From UBA2336 sp037443645 (GTDB lineage Bacteria; Bacteroidota; Bacteroidia; Cytophagales; Cyclobacteriaceae), in assembly GCA_037443645.1 (NCBI GenBank), contig JBBINY010000007.1, forward strand, positions 6,247-70,246: a DNA stretch of 64,000 bases, in the 5' to 3' direction. The position numbers and the translations under genes are program-made. This document shows positions 16,896 to 25,588 of this stretch, piece after piece; position 1 is the stretch's first letter; each line of letters starts with the position of its first letter. The notes under the pieces are model-generated. The model searched no databases. It was given only the letters and a program-made list of their open reading frames with translations, and had not been told where the DNA came from.

Positions 16896-18224
16896 ATGGT
16901 TGTTTTAAAATTTGGCGGCACTTCGGTAGGCAAGCCGGAACGGATGAAAAAAATTGCCGGACTGGTAACGGAAACACCCGGGCAGAAAATCGTGGTGTTG
17001 TCGGCTTTATCCGGAACCACCAACGCACTGGTGCGCATTGGTGAGCTGTTAATGCAGGAAGATTTGCCTGCGGCCGAGCATGAACTGGCTCAGTTGGAAA
17101 ATCATTACCTGAATTTTGTAGGAGAATTATACTCCACGGAACCGTTCACCGCCATTGGTCAGGAAATTGTAAGCCGCTTTTTTATTTTTATGCGCCTGCT
17201 GGCGGCCGGCCAGTTTGACGATACGAGCTATCGTGAACTGCTGGCCCAGGGCGAACTGATATCCACCGAGTTATTTTACCAGTATGTGCAGGAACAAAAA
17301 ATCAGTTCGCGTTTGCTTCCCGCCCTTCACTTTATGTCAATTGATGAAAACGAAGAGCCGGAACTGGAAAAAATTACAAGCCGGCTGAAGCCGCTGCTGA
17401 ATTCATTAAACCAGGTTGACCTCATTATCACCCAGGGTTACATCTGCCGGAATCACCGCAATGAGATTGATAACCTGAAACGCGGAGGCAGCGATTATAC
17501 GGCCTCACTCATCGGGGCGGCCATACAGGCGGAAGAAATTCAGATCTGGACCGACATTGACGGAATGCACAACAACGATCCCCGCATCGTGAAGAAAACC
17601 TATCCCATTTCGGAATTAACATTCGATGAGGCGTCTGAACTGGCTTACTTCGGGGCAAAAATTCTGCACCCGTCAACCATTGTACCTGCACAAAAGCGCA
17701 ACGTGCCTGTACGGCTAAAGAATACGCTGGATGAAAAAGCTCCAGGCACCCTCATCAGCAACAAAGGCAAAGAAGGAACCCTTAAAGCTGTTGCTGCCAA
17801 AGACGGCATCATTGCCATCAACATCAAATCATCGCGCATGCTTATGGCGTATGGATTTCTGCGCAGGGTGTTTGAAGTATTTGAACAGTATAAAACACCC
17901 ATCGACATGATTTCAACCTCGGAAGTGGCGGTGTCCTTAACCATTGATCATACCGAACAACTGGCAACTATTGAAACCGAATTGAAGAAATTCGGAACCA
18001 TTGAAGTTGACATGAACCAGACCATCGTTTGCCTGGTGGGCCATAAGATTGGCGGCCAGCAGGGCATTCTGGAAAAAGTTTTTCATGCTATGGCCTCCAT
18101 CCCCGTCCGCATGGTATCGGTAGGCGGCAGCGCCAATAACATTTCGCTGCTCATTAACACGGCATTCAAGGAAAAAGCACTAAACGCATTAAATGTCCAT
18201 CTATTCGGGCTGGGTGAATCATAA
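16896..18224 (+). CDS. aspartate kinase (monofunctional)
   Basis: 442 residues. The N-terminus MVVLKFGGTSVG is the aspartokinase phosphate-binding motif; the kinase domain has KRGGSDYTASLIG and WTDIDGM, and two ACT domains follow from about residue 300 (AINIKSSRMLMAYGFLRRVF onward). It phosphorylates aspartate, the first step to Lys, Thr and Met. No homoserine dehydrogenase is fused. The ACT domains suggest end-product feedback, but which amino acid inhibits it cannot be read here. Confidence 0.94.
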   Translation: MVVLKFGGTSVGKPERMKKIAGLVTETPGQKIVVLSALSGTTNALVRIGELLMQEDLPAAEHELAQLENHYLNFVGELYSTEPFTAIGQEIVSRFFIFMRLLAAGQFDDTSYRELLAQGELISTELFYQYVQEQKISSRLLPALHFMSIDENEEPELEKITSRLKPLLNSLNQVDLIITQGYICRNHRNEIDNLKRGGSDYTASLIGAAIQAEEIQIWTDIDGMHNNDPRIVKKTYPISELTFDEASELAYFGAKILHPSTIVPAQKRNVPVRLKNTLDEKAPGTLISNKGKEGTLKAVAAKDGIIAINIKSSRMLMAYGFLRRVFEVFEQYKTPIDMISTSEVAVSLTIDHTEQLATIETELKKFGTIEVDMNQTIVCLVGHKIGGQQGILEKVFHAMASIPVRMVSVGGSANNISLLINTAFKEKALNALNVHLFGLGES

Positions 18225-18300
18225 GTAATTAACCCTTAACAGATTTCTCTTTTACATACGGGGTAAAATTTCCATATTTCAGCGTAGCCAAATCCTGCTT

Positions 18301-19629
18301 ATGGAAACGTTTGTCATTGCCATTTTTGTGATCGGATATCTGTGTATTGCGCTGGAGCATCCCATCAAAGTAAATAAAACAGCTTCGGCACTGTTAACCG
18401 GAGTAATCTGCTGGACACTCTATGCGGTTTTTCAACACGAACACATCGGGCATATTGGCGAACAACTGAATCATCACCTGGGGCAGATCGGTGCCATTCT
18501 CTTTTTCCTGATGGGCGCCATGACAATTGTTGAACTGGTGGATGCCTACCAGGGATTCCGCATCATCACCGACAGGATCAAAACACAAAATCCCAAAAAG
18601 CTGATGTGGATTATTTGTTGGGTAACCTTTTTCCTCAGTGCCATTCTGGATAACCTCACCACCTCCATTGTAATGGTTTCGCTGCTCCGAAAATTGGTGC
18701 CCAATAAAGAAATGCGCTTGTTCTTTGCTGCCATGGTTGTTATTGCGGCAAACGCAGGGGGTGCATGGTCGCCCATTGGTGACGTAACCACCACCATGCT
18801 GTGGATAGGAGGGCAGATTTCATCCGGCAACATTATCATGACGCTTATCCTTCCCAGCATTGTGTGTATGATAATTCCGTTGCTTTATCTGCAGTTTACG
18901 CTCAAGGGTGATCTGGGGCAGGCTTCCGGGCGCACGTCTGAACAACCCGCTCATGGCACACATGCTGCCCATGGCCATGGCGGAACCAGTGGCGCTACCG
19001 TTTACGGTTCAAAGGCCATGTTCTTCCTGGGTATTGGTGGTTTAATTTCGGTACCCATTTTCAAAACCGTTACACACCTGCCTCCCTATCTGGGCATGTT
19101 GCTCGCTTTGGGAGTGCTGTGGGTGGTGTCGGAACTGATTAATCCCAACATGGATGAAGCTGAAAAAAGACCATATACAGCGGCAGGTGCACTGAGTCGT
19201 ATTGATGTTCCGAGCGTTCTATTCTTCCTCGGCATTCTGCTTGCGGTAAGCGCCCTGGAGTCCATGGAGATTCTCCACCACTTTGCCAGTTGGCTGGATA
19301 AGGCCGTTGGAGACCAGCGTATCATCATCACGCTGATTGGTATCCTGTCATCCATCGTTGACAACGTGCCCCTGGTTGCAGCCAGCATGGGCATGTACGA
19401 CATGACCCTTTATCCTCAAGATCATTTAATTTGGGAATACCTTGCTTACTGTGCCGGTACGGGTGGTAGTGTATTGATTATCGGGTCGGCTGCCGGGGTT
19501 GCGGTAATGGGCATGGAAAAAATTGATTTCATCTGGTACATGAAAAAGGCATCGGTGTTAGCCCTCATGGGGTATTTTGCCGGAGCCATTATTTACCTGC
19601 TGATTCAGCCCTACCTGTCGGTTCACTAA
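18301..19629 (+). CDS. nhaD: NhaD-type sodium/proton antiporter
   Basis: 442 residues with about 11 membrane helices. The segments FLSAILDNLTTSIVMVSLLRK, in the parts SAILDNLTTS and NAGGAWSPIGDVTTTMLWIGG, and SIVDNVPLVAASMGMY are hallmarks of the NhaD/ArsB ion transporter superfamily. It would exchange sodium (or lithium) for protons across the inner membrane. A hydrophilic loop near residues 210-235 is His-rich (HGTHAAHGHGG), which is unusual and could bind metal or sense pH. It ends 4 bases before the convergent dehydrogenase gene. Confidence 0.9.
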   Translation: METFVIAIFVIGYLCIALEHPIKVNKTASALLTGVICWTLYAVFQHEHIGHIGEQLNHHLGQIGAILFFLMGAMTIVELVDAYQGFRIITDRIKTQNPKKLMWIICWVTFFLSAILDNLTTSIVMVSLLRKLVPNKEMRLFFAAMVVIAANAGGAWSPIGDVTTTMLWIGGQISSGNIIMTLILPSIVCMIIPLLYLQFTLKGDLGQASGRTSEQPAHGTHAAHGHGGTSGATVYGSKAMFFLGIGGLISVPIFKTVTHLPPYLGMLLALGVLWVVSELINPNMDEAEKRPYTAAGALSRIDVPSVLFFLGILLAVSALESMEILHHFASWLDKAVGDQRIIITLIGILSSIVDNVPLVAASMGMYDMTLYPQDHLIWEYLAYCAGTGGSVLIIGSAAGVAVMGMEKIDFIWYMKKASVLALMGYFAGAIIYLLIQPYLSVH

Positions 19630-19633
19630 CCCG

Positions 19634-20860
19634 TCACACCAATTGGTTAAGCGCCTGTTCGAAGGACGTTTGGGCAATGCCCGTTTTTGAAGGATTCGCA
19701 GTGAACGTTCGTTGCAGGGCTTTTCGGATAGTTGCCGAGATATCGACAAAGATTGCCTCATCATCCATGCTTACTTCACTCTCCATAAAATAGGCAAACA
19801 CACGGGCCATTCCGCAATTCGCAATGAAATCAGGGATAACCGAAAAATTCTGATCAGCATACAACCCGGTCGCTCCAAAAAAAATTTCAGGATCGGCAAA
19901 GGGCACATTGGCCCCGCATGAAAACACTTCGAGTTTGGATCGGATCATCCGGTCGACCTGATCTTTGGTGATCAGCCGCGAAGCGGCCGCAGGGATAAAA
20001 ATCTCAAACTCTTCGTCCCAGATTTTCCGGTCCAGCTCGTCAAAGGTGATGAGGTTGTCGGCCATCAGCTTGTTCTTGTGGCGATTCAGAATTAACGACC
20101 TGATTTCTTCGCGGGTAAAGCCCTTCGGATTGATCAGGCCACCTTCCCTGCCGATAATGCCTACAATCTTCACGCCCAGGTTACTCAAATAAAAACCGGC
20201 AGCAGCACCCACATTACCCCACCCCTGAATAACCGCACGTTTTCCGGTAATGTTGCCACCCCACAGGTTGTAATAATGATTTACCGCTTCGGCCACTCCG
20301 TAGCCGGTACACATATCGGCAATCGTATATTTTTTTAAAAGCGAGGGTGTGAACCGTTCATCTTCAATTACCTTGATCACTCCGCGCCTGAGTTGGCCTA
20401 TGCGGTTTACTTTCTGGGGCTCGGTGGGTTTGTAATGCCCGGTGAACACGCCTTCCTGCGGATGCCAGATGCCCACATCTTCGGTAATCGGAATAACTTC
20501 ATGAATCTCATCTACATTCAAATCACCACCCGTTCCATAATAATATTTGAGCAAAGGCATAACAGCGGCATACCATCGTTTCAATACCCCCTCCTTTCGT
20601 GGATCATTAGGGTCGAAATTTATGCCTGACTTCGCCCCGCCAATGGGCGGGCCCGAAACCGTGAATTTCACTTCCATGGTTTTAGCCAGCGACTCAACTT
20701 CGCGTTTATCAAGCCCGGCACGCATCCGTGTTCCTCCACCGGCAGCGCCACCCCGTAGCGAATTAATCACCACCCAACCCTCTGCTTCCGTTTCAGGATC
20801 TTTCCACTCAAAAACAATTTCGGGGCGTTTGCTTTCAAATTTCTGAAGGAGTCCTCTCAT
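19634..20860 (-). CDS. Glu/Leu/Phe/Val dehydrogenase family protein
   Basis: 408 residues from the ATG at 20860 (MRGLLQKFESKRPEIV); a longer frame reaching 20947 would overlap the anmK end and has no motif. The N-terminal domain has GGAAGGGTRM and GPPIGGAKSGI with the substrate-binding Lys; the NAD(P) domain has GWGNVGAAAGFYL. It would oxidatively deaminate an amino acid to its 2-oxo acid or run in reverse. Whether the substrate is glutamate or a branched-chain amino acid cannot be decided. Confidence 0.88.
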   Translation of the reverse strand: MRGLLQKFESKRPEIVFEWKDPETEAEGWVVINSLRGGAAGGGTRMRAGLDKREVESLAKTMEVKFTVSGPPIGGAKSGINFDPNDPRKEGVLKRWYAAVMPLLKYYYGTGGDLNVDEIHEVIPITEDVGIWHPQEGVFTGHYKPTEPQKVNRIGQLRRGVIKVIEDERFTPSLLKKYTIADMCTGYGVAEAVNHYYNLWGGNITGKRAVIQGWGNVGAAAGFYLSNLGVKIVGIIGREGGLINPKGFTREEIRSLILNRHKNKLMADNLITFDELDRKIWDEEFEIFIPAAASRLITKDQVDRMIRSKLEVFSCGANVPFADPEIFFGATGLYADQNFSVIPDFIANCGMARVFAYFMESEVSMDDEAIFVDISATIRKALQRTFTANPSKTGIAQTSFEQALNQLV

Positions 20861-20880
20861 GGGTGGATGCGATGAAGCGG

Positions 20881-20888
20881 CAAAGATA
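20881..20888 (-). promoter_or_regulatory. candidate -7 element of the amino-acid dehydrogenase gene
   Basis: TATCTTTG on the minus strand, 20 bases before the chosen start. This supports the start at 20860 over the longer frame. A TTG lies 23 bases upstream, wider than ideal. Confidence 0.45.
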
Positions 20889-20903
20889 AAATTTTTGCAG
20901 GCA

Positions 20904-21980
20904 TCAGAAACCAATAAGCACTCCGGTTGAAGAATCGCGCTGTGCACCAGTCACGCTCTTTAAACAGTTAATCTCGTTACGCACACGCAACACACCCAGG
21001 AATCCAAACACAACCGCTTCCTTGAATTTAACCAGCGAGGGCTCCGGAATAACCAGACTTACCCGATCTCCGGCATGCTCAAGTAACCGGTACATCAGGA
21101 AAGCATTATATGCTCCACCTCCGGTGCAGAGTACAGTTTTCTTTGTACCCCCGCAGATGTTCCGGCTAATCTCAACAGCCACCGATTCGGTTACGGTTGC
21201 CAGTGCATCAGGAATTGAAATAGTTGTCTGATCAAGCAAAGGTTTTAGTTGAGTTTCAAAAATTTCTCTGCTTAGTGACGGCCGACTTCTTCTGTTCTTA
21301 CTAGATACTGCTTGTAGTTTCCTGAACAGGCGTTTATCTATTGTACCGGTTGAAGCACGTTGGCCGTCTTTATCATATCGCTTGCCTTCTTGCTCGGCCA
21401 GGTAGTTCAGCGCCATGTTGGCGAAGCAAATGTCAAAGGCAACCCGTTTGTTCCGCTGTTGCATAGAACAATTGGCTATGCCCCCCAGGTTTAAACACAC
21501 ATCGTATTCGCCAAACAGAATATGATCACCAACTGGAACCAACGGTGCGCCCTCACCGCCCCGCATCACATCCAGGCTTCTGAAATCGCACACTACGTTT
21601 TTACCGGTTGCGTTGTGAATAGCATTACCATCACCAATCTGAAAGGTGAATCCTTTACCTGGTTGATGGTAAACGGTATGGCCATGGGAGGAAATAAAAT
21701 CTACCTTATGGATTGCATGGTTTTTGCAAAATTCATTACACAGGTTACCGAGGTAGTGTCCGTAAAGCACATTCAATTGTATCAGCTCCTGACCGGGTAA
21801 GTGGTGTGCAGCCTGCAGTATTTTTTTCCAGGTTCGATTATAAGCAACCGTACTGGCGTGATGAATCCCATAGCGCCAATGCGATCCTTTCCGGTTAAAC
21901 GAACAATAGGCAAGATCCACACCATCGAGCGAAGTGCCAGACATGAGCCCGATAACATGGTAGGTGTTCTGATCAAGCAT
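20904..21980 (-). CDS. anmK: anhydro-N-acetylmuramic acid kinase
   Basis: 358 residues. The ATP-binding GLMSGTSLDGVDLAYC at the N-terminus, the central NLGGIANCS and the CTGGGAYN motif are characteristic of AnmK. It hydrolyses and phosphorylates 1,6-anhydro-MurNAc to MurNAc-6-phosphate, a step in peptidoglycan recycling in the cytosol. No murQ or other recycling gene adjoins it. It ends 43 bases before the dehydrogenase start on the same strand. Confidence 0.93.
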   Translation of the reverse strand: MLDQNTYHVIGLMSGTSLDGVDLAYCSFNRKGSHWRYGIHHASTVAYNRTWKKILQAAHHLPGQELIQLNVLYGHYLGNLCNEFCKNHAIHKVDFISSHGHTVYHQPGKGFTFQIGDGNAIHNATGKNVVCDFRSLDVMRGGEGAPLVPVGDHILFGEYDVCLNLGGIANCSMQQRNKRVAFDICFANMALNYLAEQEGKRYDKDGQRASTGTIDKRLFRKLQAVSSKNRRSRPSLSREIFETQLKPLLDQTTISIPDALATVTESVAVEISRNICGGTKKTVLCTGGGAYNAFLMYRLLEHAGDRVSLVIPEPSLVKFKEAVVFGFLGVLRVRNEINCLKSVTGAQRDSSTGVLIGF

Positions 21981-22109
21981 GGAAACCGTATTGTGAGCCC
22001 TGGCAATTTAACCAATCCCTCATATACCTGTGCACACGTTCAAACCGTTAACAGGGTATGCATAACCCGGGTGCCAAATGGTTGTGTGAGGGGTACTCAT
22101 TTGGCTTTT

Positions 22110-22139
22110 TTGAAAACAACTTTAAAGCCTCCATATTTG
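22110..22139 (+). promoter_or_regulatory. promoter of the outer-membrane protein gene
   Basis: TTG (22110-22112), a 19-base spacer and CATATTTG (22132-22139, one mismatch to TAnnTTTG). It sits 45 bases before the ATG at 22185 and supports that start. Confidence 0.6.
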
Positions 22140-22184
22140 CGTGCCAAAAAAGAGAATTGGCTACTATTAACGCGTTTTGCCCTG

Positions 22185-23468
22185 ATGGTCCTTACTAAAT
22201 CCGGCCTTTGTACTTTCTTTTTTGCCTTGCTGATTACGGCCTCTTTTAGCCAGGCTGCGCGGTCACCATTCTCCACATTCGGGATAGGCGAGCCCTACGG
22301 TAGTGCCCTCATCCACAACCAGGGGATGGGCGGAACGGGTGTAGCACAACCCCAGTACTGGTTTCTTAACAATCAAAATCCGGCACTTCTTGTGTTTAAT
22401 TACTACACAATTTTTGAAGCCGGGTTATTGGTGGAATCAAAGACCATTAAGGGCGATACCACCAACGTAAGCAGTTCTGCTGGAAATATGAATTACCTGG
22501 CAACCGCCTTTCCCATTAAGCCCGGGCGATGGACTACCTCTTTTGGATTAATGCCGTTTACCAACGTTAACTACAAGTTTGTTTACTACGATAGCGTACG
22601 CGACAACAACAACATCGTGGTGGATACCATCGCCATTCAGGAGCAGGGCAGCGGAGGGTTCAATCAACTGTATTGGAGCAACGGCTTCCGCCTTCACGAT
22701 AATTGGTCCATCGGCATAAAAGCCGCATACATTTTCAGTTCCATTAATAATGATTACGCAAACACGCTTATTAACGTCAATCAGTCTGTACCTTTTTTGA
22801 TTGCCGTTAAAGAGCAAACCTATGTAAGCGATTTTCTGTTTTCCGGAGGACTCTCCTATAGTAAAGATTCATTGGGCAGGCGAAATAACATCATTGTCAG
22901 TGCCGGACTCACATACAGTTTTGCTACCGACCTGAAAGCCCGGCAAACCACAACGTATGAACGAAGAACGATTTCCGGAAATCCGATAACGCTTGATACA
23001 CTGGTAACCACGCGAGGTATAATCTCAATACCCTCTGAATTACAGGCGGGGTTCTCCGTAAGCAAATCGGCCAACTGGTCGGCATCGGTTGAATTCAGCA
23101 TGCAGAATTGGGCTAATTTCAACAGCCTTAATGAAGACGACCTGGGCAACCTGGGCAAGGCCTGGCGGGCCTCCATTGGCGGGGAGTATACCCCTGATTA
23201 CCTCTCCAGTAAGCTTTTTGACCGCATAACCTATCGCGCAGGCTTCAAATTCGAACGATATCCATTTTTGATTAATAATAACCAGCTTAAGGATTTTGGC
23301 ATTAATTTTGGGTTTTCAGTGCCGACAGGCCGCTCAAGTATTGATTTGGCCTTTAGTACGGGTAAAAGAGGCAACCGGTCAGAAACCATACTGGAAGAAA
23401 CATACTTCAAGGTTTACTTCGGGCTTACGTTTAACGATCAGTGGTTTGTACGAAGAAAATTTGATTAG
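22185..23468 (+). CDS. outer-membrane beta-barrel protein of unknown function
   Basis: 427 residues from the ATG at 22185; the frame stays open for 384 bases upstream, but that part is antisense to anmK. A signal peptide (GLCTFFFALLITASFSQA) is followed by alternating amphipathic strands rich in Tyr, Asn and Ser, and a terminal strand ending FNDQWFVRRKFD. The protein looks like a 12-16 strand barrel of the type often encoded before a TPR protein and LptC in Bacteroidota. No substrate can be assigned. The TPR gene starts 11 bases downstream. Confidence 0.8.
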   Translation: MVLTKSGLCTFFFALLITASFSQAARSPFSTFGIGEPYGSALIHNQGMGGTGVAQPQYWFLNNQNPALLVFNYYTIFEAGLLVESKTIKGDTTNVSSSAGNMNYLATAFPIKPGRWTTSFGLMPFTNVNYKFVYYDSVRDNNNIVVDTIAIQEQGSGGFNQLYWSNGFRLHDNWSIGIKAAYIFSSINNDYANTLINVNQSVPFLIAVKEQTYVSDFLFSGGLSYSKDSLGRRNNIIVSAGLTYSFATDLKARQTTTYERRTISGNPITLDTLVTTRGIISIPSELQAGFSVSKSANWSASVEFSMQNWANFNSLNEDDLGNLGKAWRASIGGEYTPDYLSSKLFDRITYRAGFKFERYPFLINNNQLKDFGINFGFSVPTGRSSIDLAFSTGKRGNRSETILEETYFKVYFGLTFNDQWFVRRKFD

Positions 23469-23479
23469 GAAAAAACGCT

Positions 23480-24811
23480 ATGAAAAACACCGCGATTAAA
23501 TTACTTGTTACAGGATTTTTGGGGTTACTCTCCGTTGCAACCGCTTATTCGCAATGCAAAGATTGGGCCTTCAGCGAAGGAGAAGCCAAAGCACTTGAAC
23601 AGGAAAAGGTAACGTTATATACCGATGCCAAGAGCAACAACAACTTTAAACAGGCCTTACCTCCGCTGAATTGGTTGTTAAAGAACAATCCAAAACTCAA
23701 TACCAGCATTTATATTAACGGTGCTGAAATCTTTGATAAGGTCGCCAGTGCGGAAACCGATCCGGCAAAGAAGAAAGTATACATTGATTCGCTCTTGCTG
23801 ATACATGACCTGCGAATTGCCAATTGCGGTGAAGAGGCCAGTGTTTCCAACCGCAAGGCACTTATGGCTGCAAAGTATTATGCCAACGAAAATGGAAAGG
23901 AGGCGTATGTACTGTCGCTCATGGATAAAGCCATTGAATTGAACGGCAACAATACCCTGGATGGAACACTCGTTCCATATATGCAATCCACTAAAATTAA
24001 CAAGCTCAAACTGAAGACGCTAACCGATGATCAGGTGCTGGAACGCTACGACAAAGTGATGTCCATTCTGGATGCCAAGATTAAAAAGGCTCAGAGCGAG
24101 GGCAAACCAATCGACAAACTTACTGCCCTGAAAGCCGATGTTGACAAGATTTTACTGAGCATGGTTACCGTCAACTGCGATTTTGTGCGCAAGAACCTGG
24201 GGCCAAAGTTCAAAGCAAACCAATCCGATATCGGTACAGCGAAGAAAATATTCGCTTTTATGCTTCAGGATAAATGTACAGACGACCCACTCTGGCTGGA
24301 GGCTGCCGAAGCCATTCACAAAGTGGAGAAGGATTACGGTCTGGCAAAAAACCTGGCTATTCGTTACCTGGCCGCAGAGAACTATGGCAAATCAGAACAA
24401 CTCTTTAAAGAAGCTTTGGAGCTAGCCCCAACCAATCCGGACAAAGCCGATATCCTGCTCTATTTGGGAGCCCTGGAAGCGAAAAATGGAAACAAGGCTG
24501 GAGCACGCGAGCTGTATCGTCAAGCCGTGGCTGCCGATGGCTCTAAAAAAGAAGCCTACGAAAAAATCGGTGACTTGTACTATCAAAGCTTCTCTGATTG
24601 TGCTAAAAAAGAAAATATGGCAGCTGACAGGCTTGTTTATATTGCAGCATTCGAAATGTACCAGCGTGCGAACGATGCCAAGAAAATGGCCATGGCAAAA
24701 GATCAGTTCCCTTCAAAGGAGGATATTTTCCTGGTAAACTGGTCAGCAGGCGACACCCAGCGTGTGGGCTGCTGGATCAACGAGAGCGTTCAGGTAAAAA
24801 CACGGGATTAA
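23480..24811 (+). CDS. secreted tetratricopeptide-repeat protein
   Basis: 443 residues with a signal peptide (IKLLVTGFLGLLSVATAYS, cleaved before QCKDW). The second half contains TPR-like helix pairs, for example LAAENYGKSEQLFKEALELA, in the parts YGKSEQLFKEALELAP and GNKAGARELYRQAVA. Such repeats bind partner proteins, here probably in the periplasm. It lies in an envelope cluster between a barrel protein and LptC, so a role in outer-membrane assembly is a reasonable guess but not shown. Confidence 0.85.
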   Translation: MKNTAIKLLVTGFLGLLSVATAYSQCKDWAFSEGEAKALEQEKVTLYTDAKSNNNFKQALPPLNWLLKNNPKLNTSIYINGAEIFDKVASAETDPAKKKVYIDSLLLIHDLRIANCGEEASVSNRKALMAAKYYANENGKEAYVLSLMDKAIELNGNNTLDGTLVPYMQSTKINKLKLKTLTDDQVLERYDKVMSILDAKIKKAQSEGKPIDKLTALKADVDKILLSMVTVNCDFVRKNLGPKFKANQSDIGTAKKIFAFMLQDKCTDDPLWLEAAEAIHKVEKDYGLAKNLAIRYLAAENYGKSEQLFKEALELAPTNPDKADILLYLGALEAKNGNKAGARELYRQAVAADGSKKEAYEKIGDLYYQSFSDCAKKENMAADRLVYIAAFEMYQRANDAKKMAMAKDQFPSKEDIFLVNWSAGDTQRVGCWINESVQVKTRD

Positions 24812-24832
24812 TCATCGGTATACAATCCTTAT

Positions 24833-24862
24833 AAAAGGTCATAGGCTAACTATGGCCTTTTT
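24833..24862 (+). terminator. hairpin with T tract directly before lptC
   Basis: AAAAGGTCATAG (24833-24844) pairs with CTATGGCCTTTT (24850-24861) through one G-T pair, with a 5-base loop and T tract to 24862. The lptC ATG is only 6 bases further, leaving no room for a separate promoter. It may act as a partial terminator or an attenuator. Confidence 0.7.
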
Positions 24863-24868
24863 GATTTC

Positions 24869-25399
24869 ATGAAAAAAAACATTGCTATACTTCTGTTTCT
24901 TGCCGGCTCGTGTACCAGCAGTGAAAATACACAACCGCTTCTTTATGAAGGGCCTTTGCGTGAGGGTGAAAATGTGGAGCTTTACTACAGCGAAGAGCAG
25001 ATTGTGAAGGTTAAAATGATTGCCGAAGTTGTTTATGAATTCCAGAATGGCGACAGGGAATTTCCAAAGGGGATAGACCTTGAGTTTTTTGATGAAACCG
25101 GTAAACTTTCGTCAACCCTCAGGGCCAACCATGCCTATTACTTTAAACAGGAGGATCAATGGCGCGCCCGGGGTAAAGTGGAAGTGATTAATCTTGAAAA
25201 GAACGAACAACTGAATACAGAGGAATTATTTTGGAAACCCACCAAAGAAGAGATCTTCACCGAAAGTTTTGTAACCATCCGCCTTCAGAATGAGGTAATT
25301 TATGGCGAAGGCCTCGAGGCCAAACAGGATATGTCATCCTACACCATAAAAAAGCCACAGGGCGAGTTCACCATTGAGGAGGAGTCGACACCCCGGTAG
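24869..25399 (+). CDS. lptC: LPS export periplasmic protein LptC, lipoprotein form
   Basis: 176 residues. A lipobox (LFLAGSC) with Cys15 is followed by the LptC fold: YEGPLREGENVELYYSEEQ, GDREFPKGIDLEFFDETGK in part (FPKGIDLEFFDETG), LRANHAYY and YGEGLEAKQDMSSYTI. LptC takes LPS from the LptBFG transporter to LptA. The lipoprotein anchor replaces the membrane helix of the E. coli protein, as is usual in this phylum. It is separated from the TPR gene by a hairpin. Confidence 0.88.
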   Translation: MKKNIAILLFLAGSCTSSENTQPLLYEGPLREGENVELYYSEEQIVKVKMIAEVVYEFQNGDREFPKGIDLEFFDETGKLSSTLRANHAYYFKQEDQWRARGKVEVINLEKNEQLNTEELFWKPTKEEIFTESFVTIRLQNEVIYGEGLEAKQDMSSYTIKKPQGEFTIEEESTPR

Positions 25400-25417
25400 C
25401 CACACACACAAAATCAG

Positions 25418-25425
25418 TATCTTTG
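25418..25425 (+). promoter_or_regulatory. -7 element very close to the small membrane-peptide gene
   Basis: TATCTTTG is a perfect TAnnTTTG and ends 7 bases before the ATG at 25433. A transcript from it would have almost no leader. No -33 TTG is visible. Confidence 0.4.
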
Positions 25426-25432
25426 CTTTCCA

Positions 25433-25588
25433 ATGAAGTTACCCGATGTGATTCTGCTTTCGCTTGCGGCAGCCTTGCTGATTATCGGAATACACCAGGT
25501 TATGACAGCCGGTATGGGTAATGCCTATTGGGTGCTGATGCTCTCATCGGCCCTGTTTTTAATGTATGTGTACAGGAAGCGGAAATAA
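25433..25588 (+). CDS. predicted 51-residue membrane peptide
   Basis: A short frame runs from ATG 25433 to TAA 25586-25588, and its last base is the first base of the next start codon (TAATG). The peptide has two hydrophobic helices (about 5-21 and 33-46) with a short loop (HQVMTAGMGNAYW) and a basic tail (YRKRK), so both ends are likely cytosolic. No family is recognised. Translational coupling to the CorC/GldE-like gene suggests a linked role. Confidence 0.68.
   Translation: MKLPDVILLSLAAALLIIGIHQVMTAGMGNAYWVLMLSSALFLMYVYRKRK

Noticed and set aside
21801..22184. N-terminal extension of the outer-membrane protein
   Set aside because: It is antisense to anmK, lacks a signal peptide, and a promoter at 22110-22139 lies inside it. 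The ATG at 22185 begins a proper signal peptide.
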